NCBI RefSeq assembly: GCF_002263515.1 | Contig: NZ_CP022752.1 | Location: 4,774,001-4,838,000 of the forward strand | DNA length: 64,000 bases | Reading direction: 5' to 3' | DNA from: Actinopolyspora erythraea | Lineage (GTDB): Bacteria; Actinomycetota; Actinomycetes; Mycobacteriales; Pseudonocardiaceae | In this document: piece after piece, positions 39,682 to 49,043 of the stretch | Position numbering within the stretch: position 1 is the first letter of the stretch | Layout of the letters: each line of letters begins with the position of its first letter | Program-made: the position numbers and the translations under genes | The notes under the pieces: model-generated | Databases searched by the model: none | Told to the model about the DNA's origin: nothing | The model's input: the letters and a program-made list of their open reading frames with translations, nothing else

Positions 39682-40314
39682 TCAGCACGGGATGGAAAAC
39701 TCCCAGACGGGGCAGCCTGTGACGAGCGCGGGAACGAACCCGCTCTGCCACGGCCGTGACGTGGCCCTCCGGAGCGCCGAGGGAAACTTTCTCCAGCGCT
39801 TCGAAGACCCCCTCGCCCGGCTCGATCGGTCGATCTCGTGGAAGCCGCGGACGAACTCGGCGGCCATGGTCTCGACCCGGTACTCCAGGTCGTAGCCGGG
39901 CTCGGCGCTCCTCGCTTCCGTCGACGTGCTCAGCAGTCGGTGGTCGGCGTTCGCCAGACGATCGCAGGAGTCCCGCAGCAGCGTCACGGCGGCACCCGCG
40001 GGGTGTGGTTCGGGGGGATCCCGGAACGTCATCCAGTAGGGGACCGCCGCTCCCGTTCGCGTGTTCCAGAGCTTGATGTAGTGCCGCGACTCCTCGCCGA
40101 GCTCGTGCCAGACGGTCGCCAAGTCGACGACACCGCGATCGTAGGCAGTGACGAGGGCTTCGAGAAATCCGGTGGCCACGGCGTTCTGCTCGTGTTCGGT
40201 GCCGGAAACGAGCACCTCCTCCAGGCGTCCGAGCAACCGCTCCCGCTGCCGGGTGCTCATCCGGTCCACCCGAGCGGCGAACGAGGACCCCAACGCGGCC
40301 AGCCGCGACAGCAC
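39682..40314 (-). CDS. Hypothetical protein, possibly altered at both ends
   Basis: A 210-residue reading frame (GTG 40314; ATG 40260 alternative). The central part, MSTRQRERLLGRLEEVLVSG, then GFLEALVTAYDRGVVDLATV and WHELGEESRHYIKLWNTRTG, looks like a genuine helical protein, but I do not recognise the family. The frame upstream of 40314 stays open to about 40,421 and reads like coding sequence (GFDEDAARHADEADG) without any start codon. The last ~50 residues (RARGSSKRWRKFPSALRRAT) look out of frame. It may be a fragment or a frameshifted gene. Confidence 0.45.
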   Translation of the reverse strand: MLSRLAALGSSFAARVDRMSTRQRERLLGRLEEVLVSGTEHEQNAVATGFLEALVTAYDRGVVDLATVWHELGEESRHYIKLWNTRTGAAVPYWMTFRDPPEPHPAGAAVTLLRDSCDRLANADHRLLSTSTEARSAEPGYDLEYRVETMAAEFVRGFHEIDRSSRARGSSKRWRKFPSALRRATSRPWQSGFVPALVTGCPVWEFSIPC

Positions 40315-40553
40315 CGGGTAGTCGTCCCCCGCCTCGGCCTCCCCCGAAGCACCGTCCGCTTCATCCGCGTGCCGGGCGGCGTCCTCGTCGAAGCCGGCAG
40401 GGCGAAAGTGCGCGGACGACTACATCGGCGATAAAAAGTACCTTCGCACGTGGATGGGGGTAGGGTCGCCGCGTGGTGGCTGGATGTGACAGGCGACGGC
40501 AGCGGCCATGATCGTAGGATCGATCCGAGTCCACTGTTCCGGGGAAGGTACGT

Positions 40554-41138
40554 TTGCGTCAGCTGACCTATTTCGTCGCAGCAACGATCGACGGGTTCAT
40601 CGCCGGCCCGAACGGGTCGGATCCGTCGGGCCCGGACGGCTTCTTCGTGGCCGAGGGCGGCCACATGGAGGCGATCTTCGCCGACTACCCGGACATCATC
40701 CCGGCACCGGTACGCACCGCCCTGAACACGCATCCCGAGAACAAGGTGTTCGATACCGTCGTCGAAGGCCGCGGCTCCTACGAGGTCGGGCTACGAGCCG
40801 GAGTCACGAATGCCTACCCGCACCTGCGGCACTACGTGTTCTCCCGCACCATGACCCAAGCTCCCGACCCGAGCGTGGAGCTCGTCTCGACCGATCCGGT
40901 CGAGACGGTTCGCGAACTCAAAGGGGAGGACGGGAAGAAGATCTGGCTGTGCGGTGGAGCGCGACTCGCCTCCACCCTGCGCTCGGAAATCGACGAACTG
41001 ATCGTGAAGCTCCACCCCGTGGTGGCCGGGGCGGGGATTCCCCTGTTCGACGGTGAGTTCTCCCCGCAACGATTCACGCTGTCGGAAACGCGACGCTACG
41101 ACAGCGGCGTGCTGCACCTGACGTATCGGAAACAATAG
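40554..41138 (+). CDS. RibD C-terminal/dihydrofolate reductase-like protein
   Basis: A 194-residue protein of the RibD_C family: LTYFVAATIDGFIAGPNGSD at the N-terminus; VFDTVVEGRGSYEVG; HYVFSRTM; and the NADPH-binding KKIWLCGGARLASTLRSEIDEL, split here as KKIWLCGGARLASTL and RSEIDEL. The C-terminal LIVKLHPVVAGAGIPLFDG is also typical. Stand-alone members are reductases of uncertain substrate, often annotated as dihydrofolate reductase family. The TTG start at 40554 has GGGGAAGG five bases upstream, supporting it. It is a single-gene unit in the variable part of the window. Confidence 0.85.
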   Translation: MRQLTYFVAATIDGFIAGPNGSDPSGPDGFFVAEGGHMEAIFADYPDIIPAPVRTALNTHPENKVFDTVVEGRGSYEVGLRAGVTNAYPHLRHYVFSRTMTQAPDPSVELVSTDPVETVRELKGEDGKKIWLCGGARLASTLRSEIDELIVKLHPVVAGAGIPLFDGEFSPQRFTLSETRRYDSGVLHLTYRKQ

Positions 41139-41326
41139 GCCAGCCAACTGTTCTGTCTCGTGAGGTCGGGACGAACCGCTCGGTGAGTTCGTCGGCATCG
41201 GCCCACCGAGCACTCACGGAAGCCCAGCGCTTCACGGATCTCCGCACGGTGGCGCTCCATGACGTGCTCGGGTGCGGGGGTCGATGCTTATTTGCTTGTG
41301 TGGGTGGTTGGGGTGTCGTTATTTGT

Positions 41327-42355
41327 TCAGTGGGGGTGGCGAAGTGGTGCGCCGGCGGCGTGCAGGTGGCGTAGGACTTCGGCGTAGGAGTGCAGCAGGC
41401 CGCACTGGCTGTAGGAGATGCCTCGTTGGGTGCAGAATTCGTGGATGAGGGGTTGGGCGTGGCGCAGGTTGGGACGCGGCATACCGGGGAACAGATGGTG
41501 TTCGATCTGGTAGTTCAGTCCTCCGAGCAGGAAGTCCACTCCGCGGCCTCCGGTCACGTTGCGGGAGGTGAGTACCTGTTTGCGCAGGTAGTCCAGCTTT
41601 TCGTCGTCGGCCAGGATGGGCATGCCCTTGTGATTGGGGGCGAAGGAACAGCCCAGGTACACCCCCATCAGTCCTTGGTGCACGACGAGGAACATCACCG
41701 CTTTGCCGGGGGAGAGCACGAGGAACACCGCGAGGAGGTAGCCGAGGATGTGGGCGGTGAGCAGCCCCGCTTCCAGCTTGACGGACTCGATCTCGCGTCG
41801 TAGCACGGCCTGGACGCTGCGGACACGCAGCATCACCGCCTCGACCAGCAGCATCGGAAAGAACAGGAACGCCTGGTACTTGGCCACCCACCGCAGCAGT
41901 CCGCGTTTGGTGTGGGACTGCTCGTGACTGAACGCGAGCGCGGCGATCTCGATGTCGGGATCCTCCTCCTCATGGTTGGGGTTGGCGTGGTGTTGGTTGT
42001 GTTTGCCGACCCACCACTCGTAGCTGATCCCGGTGATGGCGCTGTGTGCCTGTCCGACGAGATTGTTGCCACGCCGGCTGTTGAGGATCTGCCGGTGTCC
42101 GGCGTCGTGACCGATGAACGCGGCCTGGGTGAACATCACGGCGAAGAACGCGGCGGTGACCAGCTGCCACCAGGAGTCGCCGAGGAGTACGAAGGTGACG
42201 GCTCCCGCGGCGAGCAGCAGGATGTTGATCGTGATACGTACCGCGTAGTAGGTGTAGCGCCGTTGGAGCAGTCCGGCGCGTTTGGCGGACCGGGCCAGCG
42301 TCGCGAAGTCGCTGCCGAGTTTGTCGTCCGAGGGGTGTGCTGGGGATGCGGTCAT
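41327..42355 (-). CDS. Membrane fatty acid (acyl-CoA/acyl-lipid) desaturase
   Basis: A 342-residue di-iron membrane desaturase. The three histidine boxes are present: HDAGH near residue 88, HNQHH near 125 and QIEHH near 290. Four or more hydrophobic helices occur (ITINILLLAAGAVTFVLLG, LVTAAFFAVMFTQAAF, and a pair around 205-240, ILGYLLAVFLVLS). The QIEHH third box is typical of front-end (delta-6-like) or Linoleoyl-type desaturases, without a cytochrome b5 domain, so a separate electron donor is needed. The flanking gaps (190 bp and 790 bp) and slightly lower GC suggest an acquired gene (inference). Confidence 0.9.
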   Translation of the reverse strand: MTASPAHPSDDKLGSDFATLARSAKRAGLLQRRYTYYAVRITINILLLAAGAVTFVLLGDSWWQLVTAAFFAVMFTQAAFIGHDAGHRQILNSRRGNNLVGQAHSAITGISYEWWVGKHNQHHANPNHEEEDPDIEIAALAFSHEQSHTKRGLLRWVAKYQAFLFFPMLLVEAVMLRVRSVQAVLRREIESVKLEAGLLTAHILGYLLAVFLVLSPGKAVMFLVVHQGLMGVYLGCSFAPNHKGMPILADDEKLDYLRKQVLTSRNVTGGRGVDFLLGGLNYQIEHHLFPGMPRPNLRHAQPLIHEFCTQRGISYSQCGLLHSYAEVLRHLHAAGAPLRHPH

Positions 42356-43145
42356 GGTCAGCGAAGCTCTTTCGTGATAGCGGGTCGTCGGGCCCGGTGG
42401 CTAGTGTCACTCTGGTGCGGCCGCGCCGCCGCTGGGGAACTAGCCGATGGGGTTGCCGGACTGCTCTCGTACAGGCCTGAACGGACTCGGGACGAGCACT
42501 GGGCCACGCCCGAGCATCGAGGGGAACGCCCTCACGCCGCTGACATCGGCCCGCGTCACAGCGGTCGGCGTGCTCGTGGCGTGGCGACACGCCGCGGCAG
42601 CACGGGGTCTTGTGGTGGTCTCTTCGGGGGTGTGGACGGCCTCGTCGTCGCCGTGAGGCGGCATGATGACAGCTTCCCTCTTTCTGCTCACAGCACACCG
42701 GGGGCGGCCGGATCGGCGCTGCCACCTCCGAACACGCACCCAGCGACAGGGTTCATTTCAGGGTGTGCTTTATGCGCTGCCACCGAGGCCCAGAAACAAC
42801 ACGGGACCTGACAGCACACACCCCCTCTGCCAAAGCGATACCCACACACGACGGAATCCACACGGCGAGTCCCGCGTCCGACCGCTGGACGTCCCCGAAT
42901 CGGTGCGCCACTACCGAGCGGCCCACGATCCGCTGGTCGTACTCAGCGGTGGCTCCTGGTAGTGGTGGGCCCCGAACCCGCTGCTTTCGGGAGGTGCGCA
43001 CTCCGGCTACCGGACAGCGAAAATCCCCCGAGTGCGCTTCCGTGGAGAGGCGTGGGGGATGTAACGAGACCGTCCCCGGCAGATCGAGGCTACGCGCTAC
43101 CGGGGGATCCTGTTCCGCTACTTCGGGGCTCGCGGCATCCCGGGC
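42356..43145. other. 790-bp region upstream of the desaturase, no gene recognised
   Basis: Both strands contain short frames, but none has a good ribosome site, codon pattern or recognisable motif. It should contain the desaturase promoter. No repeat-family copy is evident beyond scattered short matches. Confidence 0.35.
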
Positions 43146-44306
43146 TCACCGCGCGGGCAGCCCGAGCTCCCGCGCGATGAGCATCCGCTGCACCTCGCTG
43201 GTGCCCTCCCCGATCTCCAGGATCTTGGCGTCCCGGTAGAACCGGCCGACCGGGGTCTCGTTCATGAACCCGTACCCACCGAAGATCTGCGTGGCGTCCC
43301 TGGCGTTGTCCATGGCCGCGTTGGAGGAGGCGAGCTTCGCGATGGCCGCCTGCTTCTGGTACGGCTCGCCGCGCAGCATCCGATCCGCGGCGTCGTAGTA
43401 GGCGAGCCTGGCGGTGTGGGCGCGCAGTTCCATGTCGGCGAGTTTGAACTGGATCGCCTGGTTCTCGCCGATCTTGCGCCCGAAGGCGCTGCGCTCGTCC
43501 ACGTAGCGCAGGCACTCGTCCACGCAGCCCTGCGCCAGCCCCACGCCGAGCGCGGCGATGGCGACGCGTCCCTCCGTCAACGTGGCCAGGAACTGCGCGT
43601 AGCCGCGTCCGCGCTCGCCCAGCAGGTTCTCGGCGGGAACCCGGCAGTCGTCGAACGCGAGTTCGTGGGTGTCCGAGGCGTTCCAGCCCACCTTGGAGTA
43701 CTTGGGCGCCACGGTGAGGCCGGGCGTGCCGGCGGGCACGATGATGGTGGAGATCTCGTTGCCACCGTCGGGCTTGGTGCCGGTGACGGCGGTGACGGTG
43801 ATGAGCCCGGTCATGTCCGTCCCCGAGTTGGTGATGAACGCCTTGGAGCCGTTGATCACCCATTCCGAACCCCGCAGCTCGGCGGTGGTGCGGGTGGCTC
43901 CGGCGTCGGAACCGCCGCCGGGTTCGGTGAGGCCGAACGCGCCGAGCATCTCGCCGGAGGCGAGCCCGGGCAGCCACCGTTCGCGCTGCCGCTGGTCGCC
44001 GAACCGGTAGATCGGCATCACACCGAGCGAGACCCCGGCCTCCAGGGTCACCGCCACCGAGGAGTCCACCCGGGCCAGTTCCTCCAGCGCGACGCACAGC
44101 GCGAGGTAGTCGCCGCCCATGCCGCCGTACTCCTCGGCGACCGGCAGCCCGAACAGCCCCATCCGCGCCATGCCGGACACCAGCGGGTACGGGAACTCCT
44201 CGCGTTCGTAGTAGTCACCGATGACCGGTGCCACCTCCTTCGTCGCGAAGGAGCGCACCGACAGCCGCAACTGCTCGTGCTCGTCGTTGAGCCGATAATC
44301 CACCAT
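43146..44306 (-). CDS. Acyl-CoA dehydrogenase (FadE19/isovaleryl-CoA type)
   Basis: A 386-residue FAD-dependent acyl-CoA dehydrogenase. The family motifs are AFGLTEPGGGSDAGATRTTA, split as AFGLTEPGGGSDAG; NGSKAFITNSG; ERSAFGRKIGENQAIQFKLA; IFGGYGFMNETPVGRFYRDAK, split as FGGYGFMNETPVGRFYRD; and the C-terminal EIGEGTSEVQRMLIAREL, with a candidate catalytic Glu. Co-transcription after accD1-accA1 matches the leucine/isovalerate locus of M. tuberculosis (accD1-accA1-fadE19). It probably oxidises isovaleryl-CoA to 3-methylcrotonyl-CoA, the carboxylase substrate, but the exact chain specificity is inferred. AGGAGG precedes ATG 44306. Confidence 0.9.
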   Translation of the reverse strand: MVDYRLNDEHEQLRLSVRSFATKEVAPVIGDYYEREEFPYPLVSGMARMGLFGLPVAEEYGGMGGDYLALCVALEELARVDSSVAVTLEAGVSLGVMPIYRFGDQRQRERWLPGLASGEMLGAFGLTEPGGGSDAGATRTTAELRGSEWVINGSKAFITNSGTDMTGLITVTAVTGTKPDGGNEISTIIVPAGTPGLTVAPKYSKVGWNASDTHELAFDDCRVPAENLLGERGRGYAQFLATLTEGRVAIAALGVGLAQGCVDECLRYVDERSAFGRKIGENQAIQFKLADMELRAHTARLAYYDAADRMLRGEPYQKQAAIAKLASSNAAMDNARDATQIFGGYGFMNETPVGRFYRDAKILEIGEGTSEVQRMLIARELGLPAR

Positions 44307-44369
44307 GCCGACCTCCTGGGGCGGGGCACGGCGGGTCGACGCCGTGCCGGTTCGACTCGCCGGGGAGGG

Positions 44370-46475
44370 TCACTCCCCGCGCGAGGTGTCCTCGTCCGCG
44401 GTGACGACCGCGAGCGACTGTTCCGGATCGACGGTCTGACCCGTCGTGACGTGGACTTCCGTGACGGTGCCGTCGACCGGGGAGACGACGGTGTGCTCCA
44501 TCTTCATCGCCTCGACCACGAACAGCGGCTGCCCGCTCTTCACGCGCTGTTCCGGTTCGACGTTGCTGACCAGCACCGTTCCGGGCATGGGACTGACGAC
44601 CTCACCGTCGGTGGCACCGCTCCTCCGGGCGGCGTCGGCCAGCAACGTGTGCTCGGTCAGCGCCCACCACGCGCCGCCTTCGGCCAGGTGGACGGTGCCG
44701 TCGCGCACCACGTGGTCGTAGCGGCGGGTGCGGTCGTCCAGCGTGACCGCGAGGACCCGCCCAGCGCGGTCCGCGCGCAGCCGGTACGGCCGGGTGCCCT
44801 CCTGCTCTCCGGAGTGCTCGACCACCACCTCGGCCGCCGTGGCGCGCCCCCGAACCCACACCGTGGTGCGTCCCCCCGCCACCGCGAACCGCCAGTTCAT
44901 CCACCCCTGACCACCGAGCCGCCAGCCGGTCAGGACGTCCCAGGGATCGCCGGAGGAACCGGTGGACTCCCGGTCGAGCAGCATCGCGGCGGCGGCCGCG
45001 ATCAGCACGTGCTCGGGTGGACGGTCGCGCGAGTCCTCGGCACCGAGCAGGTTCTCCAGTTCGCGGTCCACCAGCCCGGTGTCCAGTTCGCCCGCCCGCA
45101 CCTCGGGCTGGTTCAGCAGCGCCCGCAGGAAGACGAGGTTGGTGCCCAGCCCCAGCAGCGAGGTCCCGGCCAGCGCGCCGTCCAGCCTGCGCAGGGCTTC
45201 GGAGCGGTCCCGGCCACGGGCTATCACCTTGGCCAGCATCGGGTCGTAGTCGGTGCCGACGACGCTTCCCGTGCGCACCCCGGAATCCACCCGGACGCCG
45301 CTGCCCCTCGGTTCGCGCGCGTGCAGGACCTCGCCCCCGGTCGGCAGGAAACCGCGCCCGGGGGCCTCGGCGTAGACGCGGGCCTCGACGGCGTGCCCGG
45401 CCATGCCGAGCTCGTGCTGGGCGAAGGGGAACGGCTCACCCTCGGCGATGCGGACCTGCCACTCGACCAGGTCGATCCCGGCCCCGCCCAGCCGGGAGGG
45501 GTCCACCCCGGACCGCTCCGGCAGCACGGTGACCAGCTCGGTCACGGGGTGCTCGACCTGCAGCCGGGTGTTCATCTCCATGAAGAAGAACTCGTCCGGC
45601 CGGTCGGCGGAGACGATGAACTCCACCGTCCCCGCGCCCACGTAGCCGACCGCCCTGGCCGCTTCGACGGCGGCCGCGCCGATCCGCGCCCTGGTGTCGG
45701 CGTCGAGCAGCGGGGAGGGGGCCTCCTCGACGATCTTCTGGTGCCTGCGCTGCAGGCTGCACTCCCGCTCGCCGAGGTGCACCACGTGACCGTGGGAGTC
45801 GCCCAGGACCTGCACCTCGATGTGGCGGGGCCGCGCCACGAACCGCTCCACGAACATGGTGTCGTCGCCGAAGGCGGCGCGGGACTCGCGGCGGGCGGCG
45901 GCGATGGCCTCGTCCAGCTCGTGCTCGTGGTGGACCAGCCGCATCCCCTTGCCGCCACCGCCCGCGGAGGGCTTGAACAGCACCGGAAGCCCGGTTTCCA
46001 GCGCCGCGCGCCGGAGTTCCCCGTCCGAGGCTTCCTCGGCCCCGCTGCCGGGTACCAGTGGCACGCCCGCCTCGGAGACGGTGCGCTTGGCGCGGATCTT
46101 GTCGCCCATGGACTCGATCGCGCTCGCAGACGGGCCGATGAACACCAGCCCCGCTTCCGCGCAGGCCGAGGCGAAGGCCGCGCTCTCGGACAGGAATCCG
46201 TAGCCGGGGTGCACGGCCTGCGCGCCCCGCTCCAGGGCCGCCTCGATCATCCGGTCGACACGCAGGTAGCTCTCGGTCGCCGCGCGCGGCCCGATCCGCA
46301 CCGCCTCGTCGGCCTCCGCCACGTGCCGGGCGTCGGCGTCGGCGTCGCTGTGAACCGCTACCGCGCGAATGCCCAGTTCGCGGAGCGTGCGGATGACGCG
46401 CACCGCGATCTCGCCGCGGTTGGCGACCAGCACCGTGTCGAAGCGTCGCACTCGTGATGGCTGGGTTGGGGCCAT
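44370..46475 (-). CDS. accA1: Biotin-dependent acyl-CoA carboxylase alpha subunit (AccA1-like)
   Basis: A 701-residue protein with a biotin carboxylase domain (about 10-460), a linker/BT domain, and a C-terminal biotin carboxyl carrier domain. Motifs include [20 protein letters not shown], the ATP-grasp glycine loop [45 protein letters not shown], and the biotinyl lysine in [12 protein letters not shown]. With the downstream-coupled beta subunit it carboxylates 3-methylcrotonyl-CoA (by synteny with mycobacterial accA1-accD1). ATG 46475 is preceded by GGAGGGAAGG. It lies between accD1 and the acyl-CoA dehydrogenase on the minus strand. Confidence 0.92.
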   Translation of the reverse strand: MAPTQPSRVRRFDTVLVANRGEIAVRVIRTLRELGIRAVAVHSDADADARHVAEADEAVRIGPRAATESYLRVDRMIEAALERGAQAVHPGYGFLSESAAFASACAEAGLVFIGPSASAIESMGDKIRAKRTVSEAGVPLVPGSGAEEASDGELRRAALETGLPVLFKPSAGGGGKGMRLVHHEHELDEAIAAARRESRAAFGDDTMFVERFVARPRHIEVQVLGDSHGHVVHLGERECSLQRRHQKIVEEAPSPLLDADTRARIGAAAVEAARAVGYVGAGTVEFIVSADRPDEFFFMEMNTRLQVEHPVTELVTVLPERSGVDPSRLGGAGIDLVEWQVRIAEGEPFPFAQHELGMAGHAVEARVYAEAPGRGFLPTGGEVLHAREPRGSGVRVDSGVRTGSVVGTDYDPMLAKVIARGRDRSEALRRLDGALAGTSLLGLGTNLVFLRALLNQPEVRAGELDTGLVDRELENLLGAEDSRDRPPEHVLIAAAAAMLLDRESTGSSGDPWDVLTGWRLGGQGWMNWRFAVAGGRTTVWVRGRATAAEVVVEHSGEQEGTRPYRLRADRAGRVLAVTLDDRTRRYDHVVRDGTVHLAEGGAWWALTEHTLLADAARRSGATDGEVVSPMPGTVLVSNVEPEQRVKSGQPLFVVEAMKMEHTVVSPVDGTVTEVHVTTGQTVDPEQSLAVVTADEDTSRGE

Positions 46476-46561
46476 GTCCTTCCCTCCGGGCGGGCCACCC
46501 GATCGGGGTGGCGGGAATCCGTGTGGGCGGGGTCTCCGCCGGTGAACACGCCTGCCTGGGC

Positions 46562-48175
46562 TCACATGCGGAACACGCCGTTGTTCACCTCCTCCAGCGG
46601 GGCGTTGCCCGCGACCGACAGCGACAGCCCGAGCACGTCCCTGGTCCGCTTCGGGTCGATGACGCCGTCGTCCCACAGCCTCGCGGTGGAGTAGTAGGGG
46701 TGTCCCTGGTGCTCGTACTGCTGCCGTACCGGCTCCTTGAACTCCTCCTCGTCGGCCTCCGACCAGTGCTCACCGCGTTGTTCGAACTGGTCGCGGCGAA
46801 CCGTGGCCAGCACCGAGGCGGCCTGCTCGCCGCCCATCACCGAGATGCGGGCGTTCGGCCACATCCACAGGAAGCGGGGCGAGTAGGCGCGGCCGCACAT
46901 GGAGTAGTTGCCCGCGCCGAACGAGCCGCCGATGACCACCGTCAGTTTCGGGACGCGGGCGCAGGCCACGGCGGTGACCATCTTGGCGCCGTTCTTGGCG
47001 ATGCCACCGGCCTCGTACTCCTTGCCCACCATGAACCCCGAGATGTTCTGTAGGAACACCAGCGGGATCCGCCGCCGGTCGCAGAGCTGCACGAAGTGGG
47101 CGCCCTTGAGGGCAGACTCGCTGAACAGGATGCCGTTGTTGGCCACGATCCCCACGGGGTGGCCGTGGATGCGGGCGAAGCCCGTCACGAGCGTCTGGCC
47201 GTACTCGGCCTTGAACTCCGAGAACCGGCTGCCGTCGACCACGCGGGCGATGACCTCGCGGACGTCGTACGGGGTGCGGCTGTCGGTGGGCACCACGCCG
47301 TAGAGCTGTTCGGGGTCGGCAGCCGGTGGTTCCACCTCGCTGACGCGCCACGGCCGCTCCGGTGCGGGGGGCAGGGTGCTGACGATGGAGCGCACGATGC
47401 GCAGCGCGTCGGCGTCGTCGGCGGCGAGGTGGTCGGTCACGCCCGAGGTGTGCGCGTGCAGCTGCCCACCGCCGAGTTCCTCGGCGGTGACCTCGGCACC
47501 GGTCGCGGCCTTCACCAGTGGGGGGCCGCCAAGGAAGATGGTCCCCTGGTCGCGAACGATCACGGCCTCGTCGCTCATGGCGGGGACGTAGGCACCGCCC
47601 GCGGTGCAGGAACCGAGCACCGCGGCGATCTGCGGGATGCCGCGCGCGGACATGGTCGCCTGGTTGTAGAAGATCCGCCCGAAGTGCTCGCGATCGGGGA
47701 ACACCTCGTCCTGCATGGGCAGGAAGGCGCCGCCGGAGTCGACCAGGTAGACGCAGGGCAGGTTGTTGTGCAGCGCCACTTCCTGGGCGCGCAGGTGCTT
47801 CTTGACGGTGATCGGGTAGTAGGTGCCGCCCTTGACGGTCGCGTCGTTGGCGACCACCACGCACTCCCGGCCGGAGATCCTTCCGACACCGGTGATGATT
47901 CCCGCCGAGGGCGCCTCGTCGTCGTAGAGACCGTGGGCGGCCATCGGGGACAGTTCGAGCAGCGGGGAACCGCGATCCAGCAGGGTCTCCACCCGTTCGC
48001 GGGGCAGCAGCTTGCCGCGTTCGACGTGGCGGCGTCTGGTCTTCTCGGGACCGCCGGCCCGGACCCGTTCGAGACGGGTGTTCAGATCCGCCACGAGCGC
48101 GGCGTGTTCGGCCGTGTAACGCTCGTAGGACTCGGCCGCCGGGTCCACGGCGGTGGACAGCACCGGAGCATCCAT
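46562..48175 (-). CDS. accD1: Acyl-CoA carboxylase beta subunit (AccD1-like, methylcrotonyl type)
   Basis: A 537-residue carboxyltransferase subunit. The N-terminal half has [38 protein letters not shown] and [38 protein letters not shown] forms an oxyanion hole. The C-terminal half has [20 protein letters not shown], split as [35 protein letters not shown]; and [16 protein letters not shown]. These are hallmarks of 3-methylcrotonyl-CoA carboxylase beta subunits, which act in leucine breakdown. ATG 48175 begins the conserved part. A palindromic operator array lies 75-115 bp upstream, shared with the divergent TetR gene. Confidence 0.92.
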   Translation of the reverse strand: MDAPVLSTAVDPAAESYERYTAEHAALVADLNTRLERVRAGGPEKTRRRHVERGKLLPRERVETLLDRGSPLLELSPMAAHGLYDDEAPSAGIITGVGRISGRECVVVANDATVKGGTYYPITVKKHLRAQEVALHNNLPCVYLVDSGGAFLPMQDEVFPDREHFGRIFYNQATMSARGIPQIAAVLGSCTAGGAYVPAMSDEAVIVRDQGTIFLGGPPLVKAATGAEVTAEELGGGQLHAHTSGVTDHLAADDADALRIVRSIVSTLPPAPERPWRVSEVEPPAADPEQLYGVVPTDSRTPYDVREVIARVVDGSRFSEFKAEYGQTLVTGFARIHGHPVGIVANNGILFSESALKGAHFVQLCDRRRIPLVFLQNISGFMVGKEYEAGGIAKNGAKMVTAVACARVPKLTVVIGGSFGAGNYSMCGRAYSPRFLWMWPNARISVMGGEQAASVLATVRRDQFEQRGEHWSEADEEEFKEPVRQQYEHQGHPYYSTARLWDDGVIDPKRTRDVLGLSLSVAGNAPLEEVNNGVFRM

Positions 48176-48250
48176 CTCGCTACCCGCACCTTCCGTTCGG
48201 GCGCGGCCGCGCGGGCGACGCCGATCGGCGGTCACCGCGACGACCAGGGT

Positions 48251-48290
48251 GTTAATGATCGTTAACATCTCGATGTTAACGCTGACTAAC
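48251..48290. promoter_or_regulatory. GTTAAC palindrome array, TetR operator of the leucine locus
   Basis: GTTAACAT-CTCG-ATGTTAAC (48261-48280) is a perfect 8-bp inverted repeat. Overlapping it are GTTAA-TGATCG-TTAAC (48251-48266) and GTTA-ACGCTGAC-TAAC (48275-48290), each a 16-bp dyad. The array sits between the accD1 and TetR genes and overlaps the -35 region of the TetR promoter (TAGTAT at 48301-48306 as -10). Confidence 0.75.
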
Positions 48291-48314
48291 ACAGTTCGTC
48301 TAGTATCGGCTCCG

Positions 48315-48932
48315 ATGACCACCAACAACCCCGGCGGAACCGGGCGCGGCAGTACCGCCCCGTCGAGACGCGAACAGATCCTGAGCGCCGCGGCCGAACT
48401 GTTCGCCCGCTACGGGTTCCACGGGGTGGGGATCGACGACATCGGGGCGGCCGTCGGAATCTCCGGTCCCGCGCTGTACCGGCACTTCCGCAGCAAGGAC
48501 GCGATGCTGGGCGAGATGCTCACCGGCATCAGCGAGCGGCTGCTCCACGGCGGCAGGGCCCGGACGGTGAACGCTGGCGACCCGCTCACCGCGCTGGAAG
48601 CCCTGGTCGCCTGGCACGTGGAGTTCGCGCTGACGAACTCGGCACTGATCACCGTGCACCTGCGCGACCTGGACAGCCTCACCGAGCCCGACCGCCACCG
48701 GGTGCGGGAGTTACAGCGCGGCTACGTGGAGGTCTGGGTGGACACCCTGCGGCGGTGCCGCCCCGGTACGGGGGAGCACACCGCCCGCGCCTCGGCCCAC
48801 GCGGTGCTCGGGCTGATCAACTCGACGCCCCACAGCGCACTACTCGACACCACGAGGATGTCGGAACTGCTGCACCGGATGGCGATGAACGCGCTGCTGG
48901 CCGACCACGAGGACGGCCACGACACCAGGTGA
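48315..48932 (+). CDS. TetR-family repressor of the leucine catabolic operon (BkaR-like)
   Basis: A 205-residue TetR protein. The HTH domain is [21 protein letters not shown], given as [18 protein letters not shown], then [19 protein letters not shown] and [11 protein letters not shown]. The C-terminal domain is helical with [20 protein letters not shown], given as [15 protein letters not shown]. It is divergent from accD1 with a shared palindromic operator. This is the arrangement of the mycobacterial TetR regulators of branched-chain amino acid catabolism, so it probably represses accD1-accA1-fadE19 and itself, with an acyl-CoA as inducer (inference). ATG 48315 lies eight bases past the -10, giving an almost leaderless transcript. 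Confidence 0.87.
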   Translation: MTTNNPGGTGRGSTAPSRREQILSAAAELFARYGFHGVGIDDIGAAVGISGPALYRHFRSKDAMLGEMLTGISERLLHGGRARTVNAGDPLTALEALVAWHVEFALTNSALITVHLRDLDSLTEPDRHRVRELQRGYVEVWVDTLRRCRPGTGEHTARASAHAVLGLINSTPHSALLDTTRMSELLHRMAMNALLADHEDGHDTR

Positions 48933-49043
48933 GTCGCGCACCCCCGCGACCAACATCAACCCATCGGGTTAAGAGCACGTTTTGCGAGGTGACCACACCG
49001 GCGCAAGACTGGACGGGCCGGCCGCCGAGCCGAGGGAGGCAGG

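Noticed and set aside
40437..40551. GTACCTTC/GAAGGTAC inverted repeat flanking 100 bp
   Set aside because: Eight-base arms 100 bp apart with no structured interior; probably chance, the right arm being the ribosome site region of the RibD-like gene.
42440..42739. 99-codon minus-strand frame upstream of the desaturase
   Set aside because: Composition is low-complexity without recognisable motifs or good start signals.
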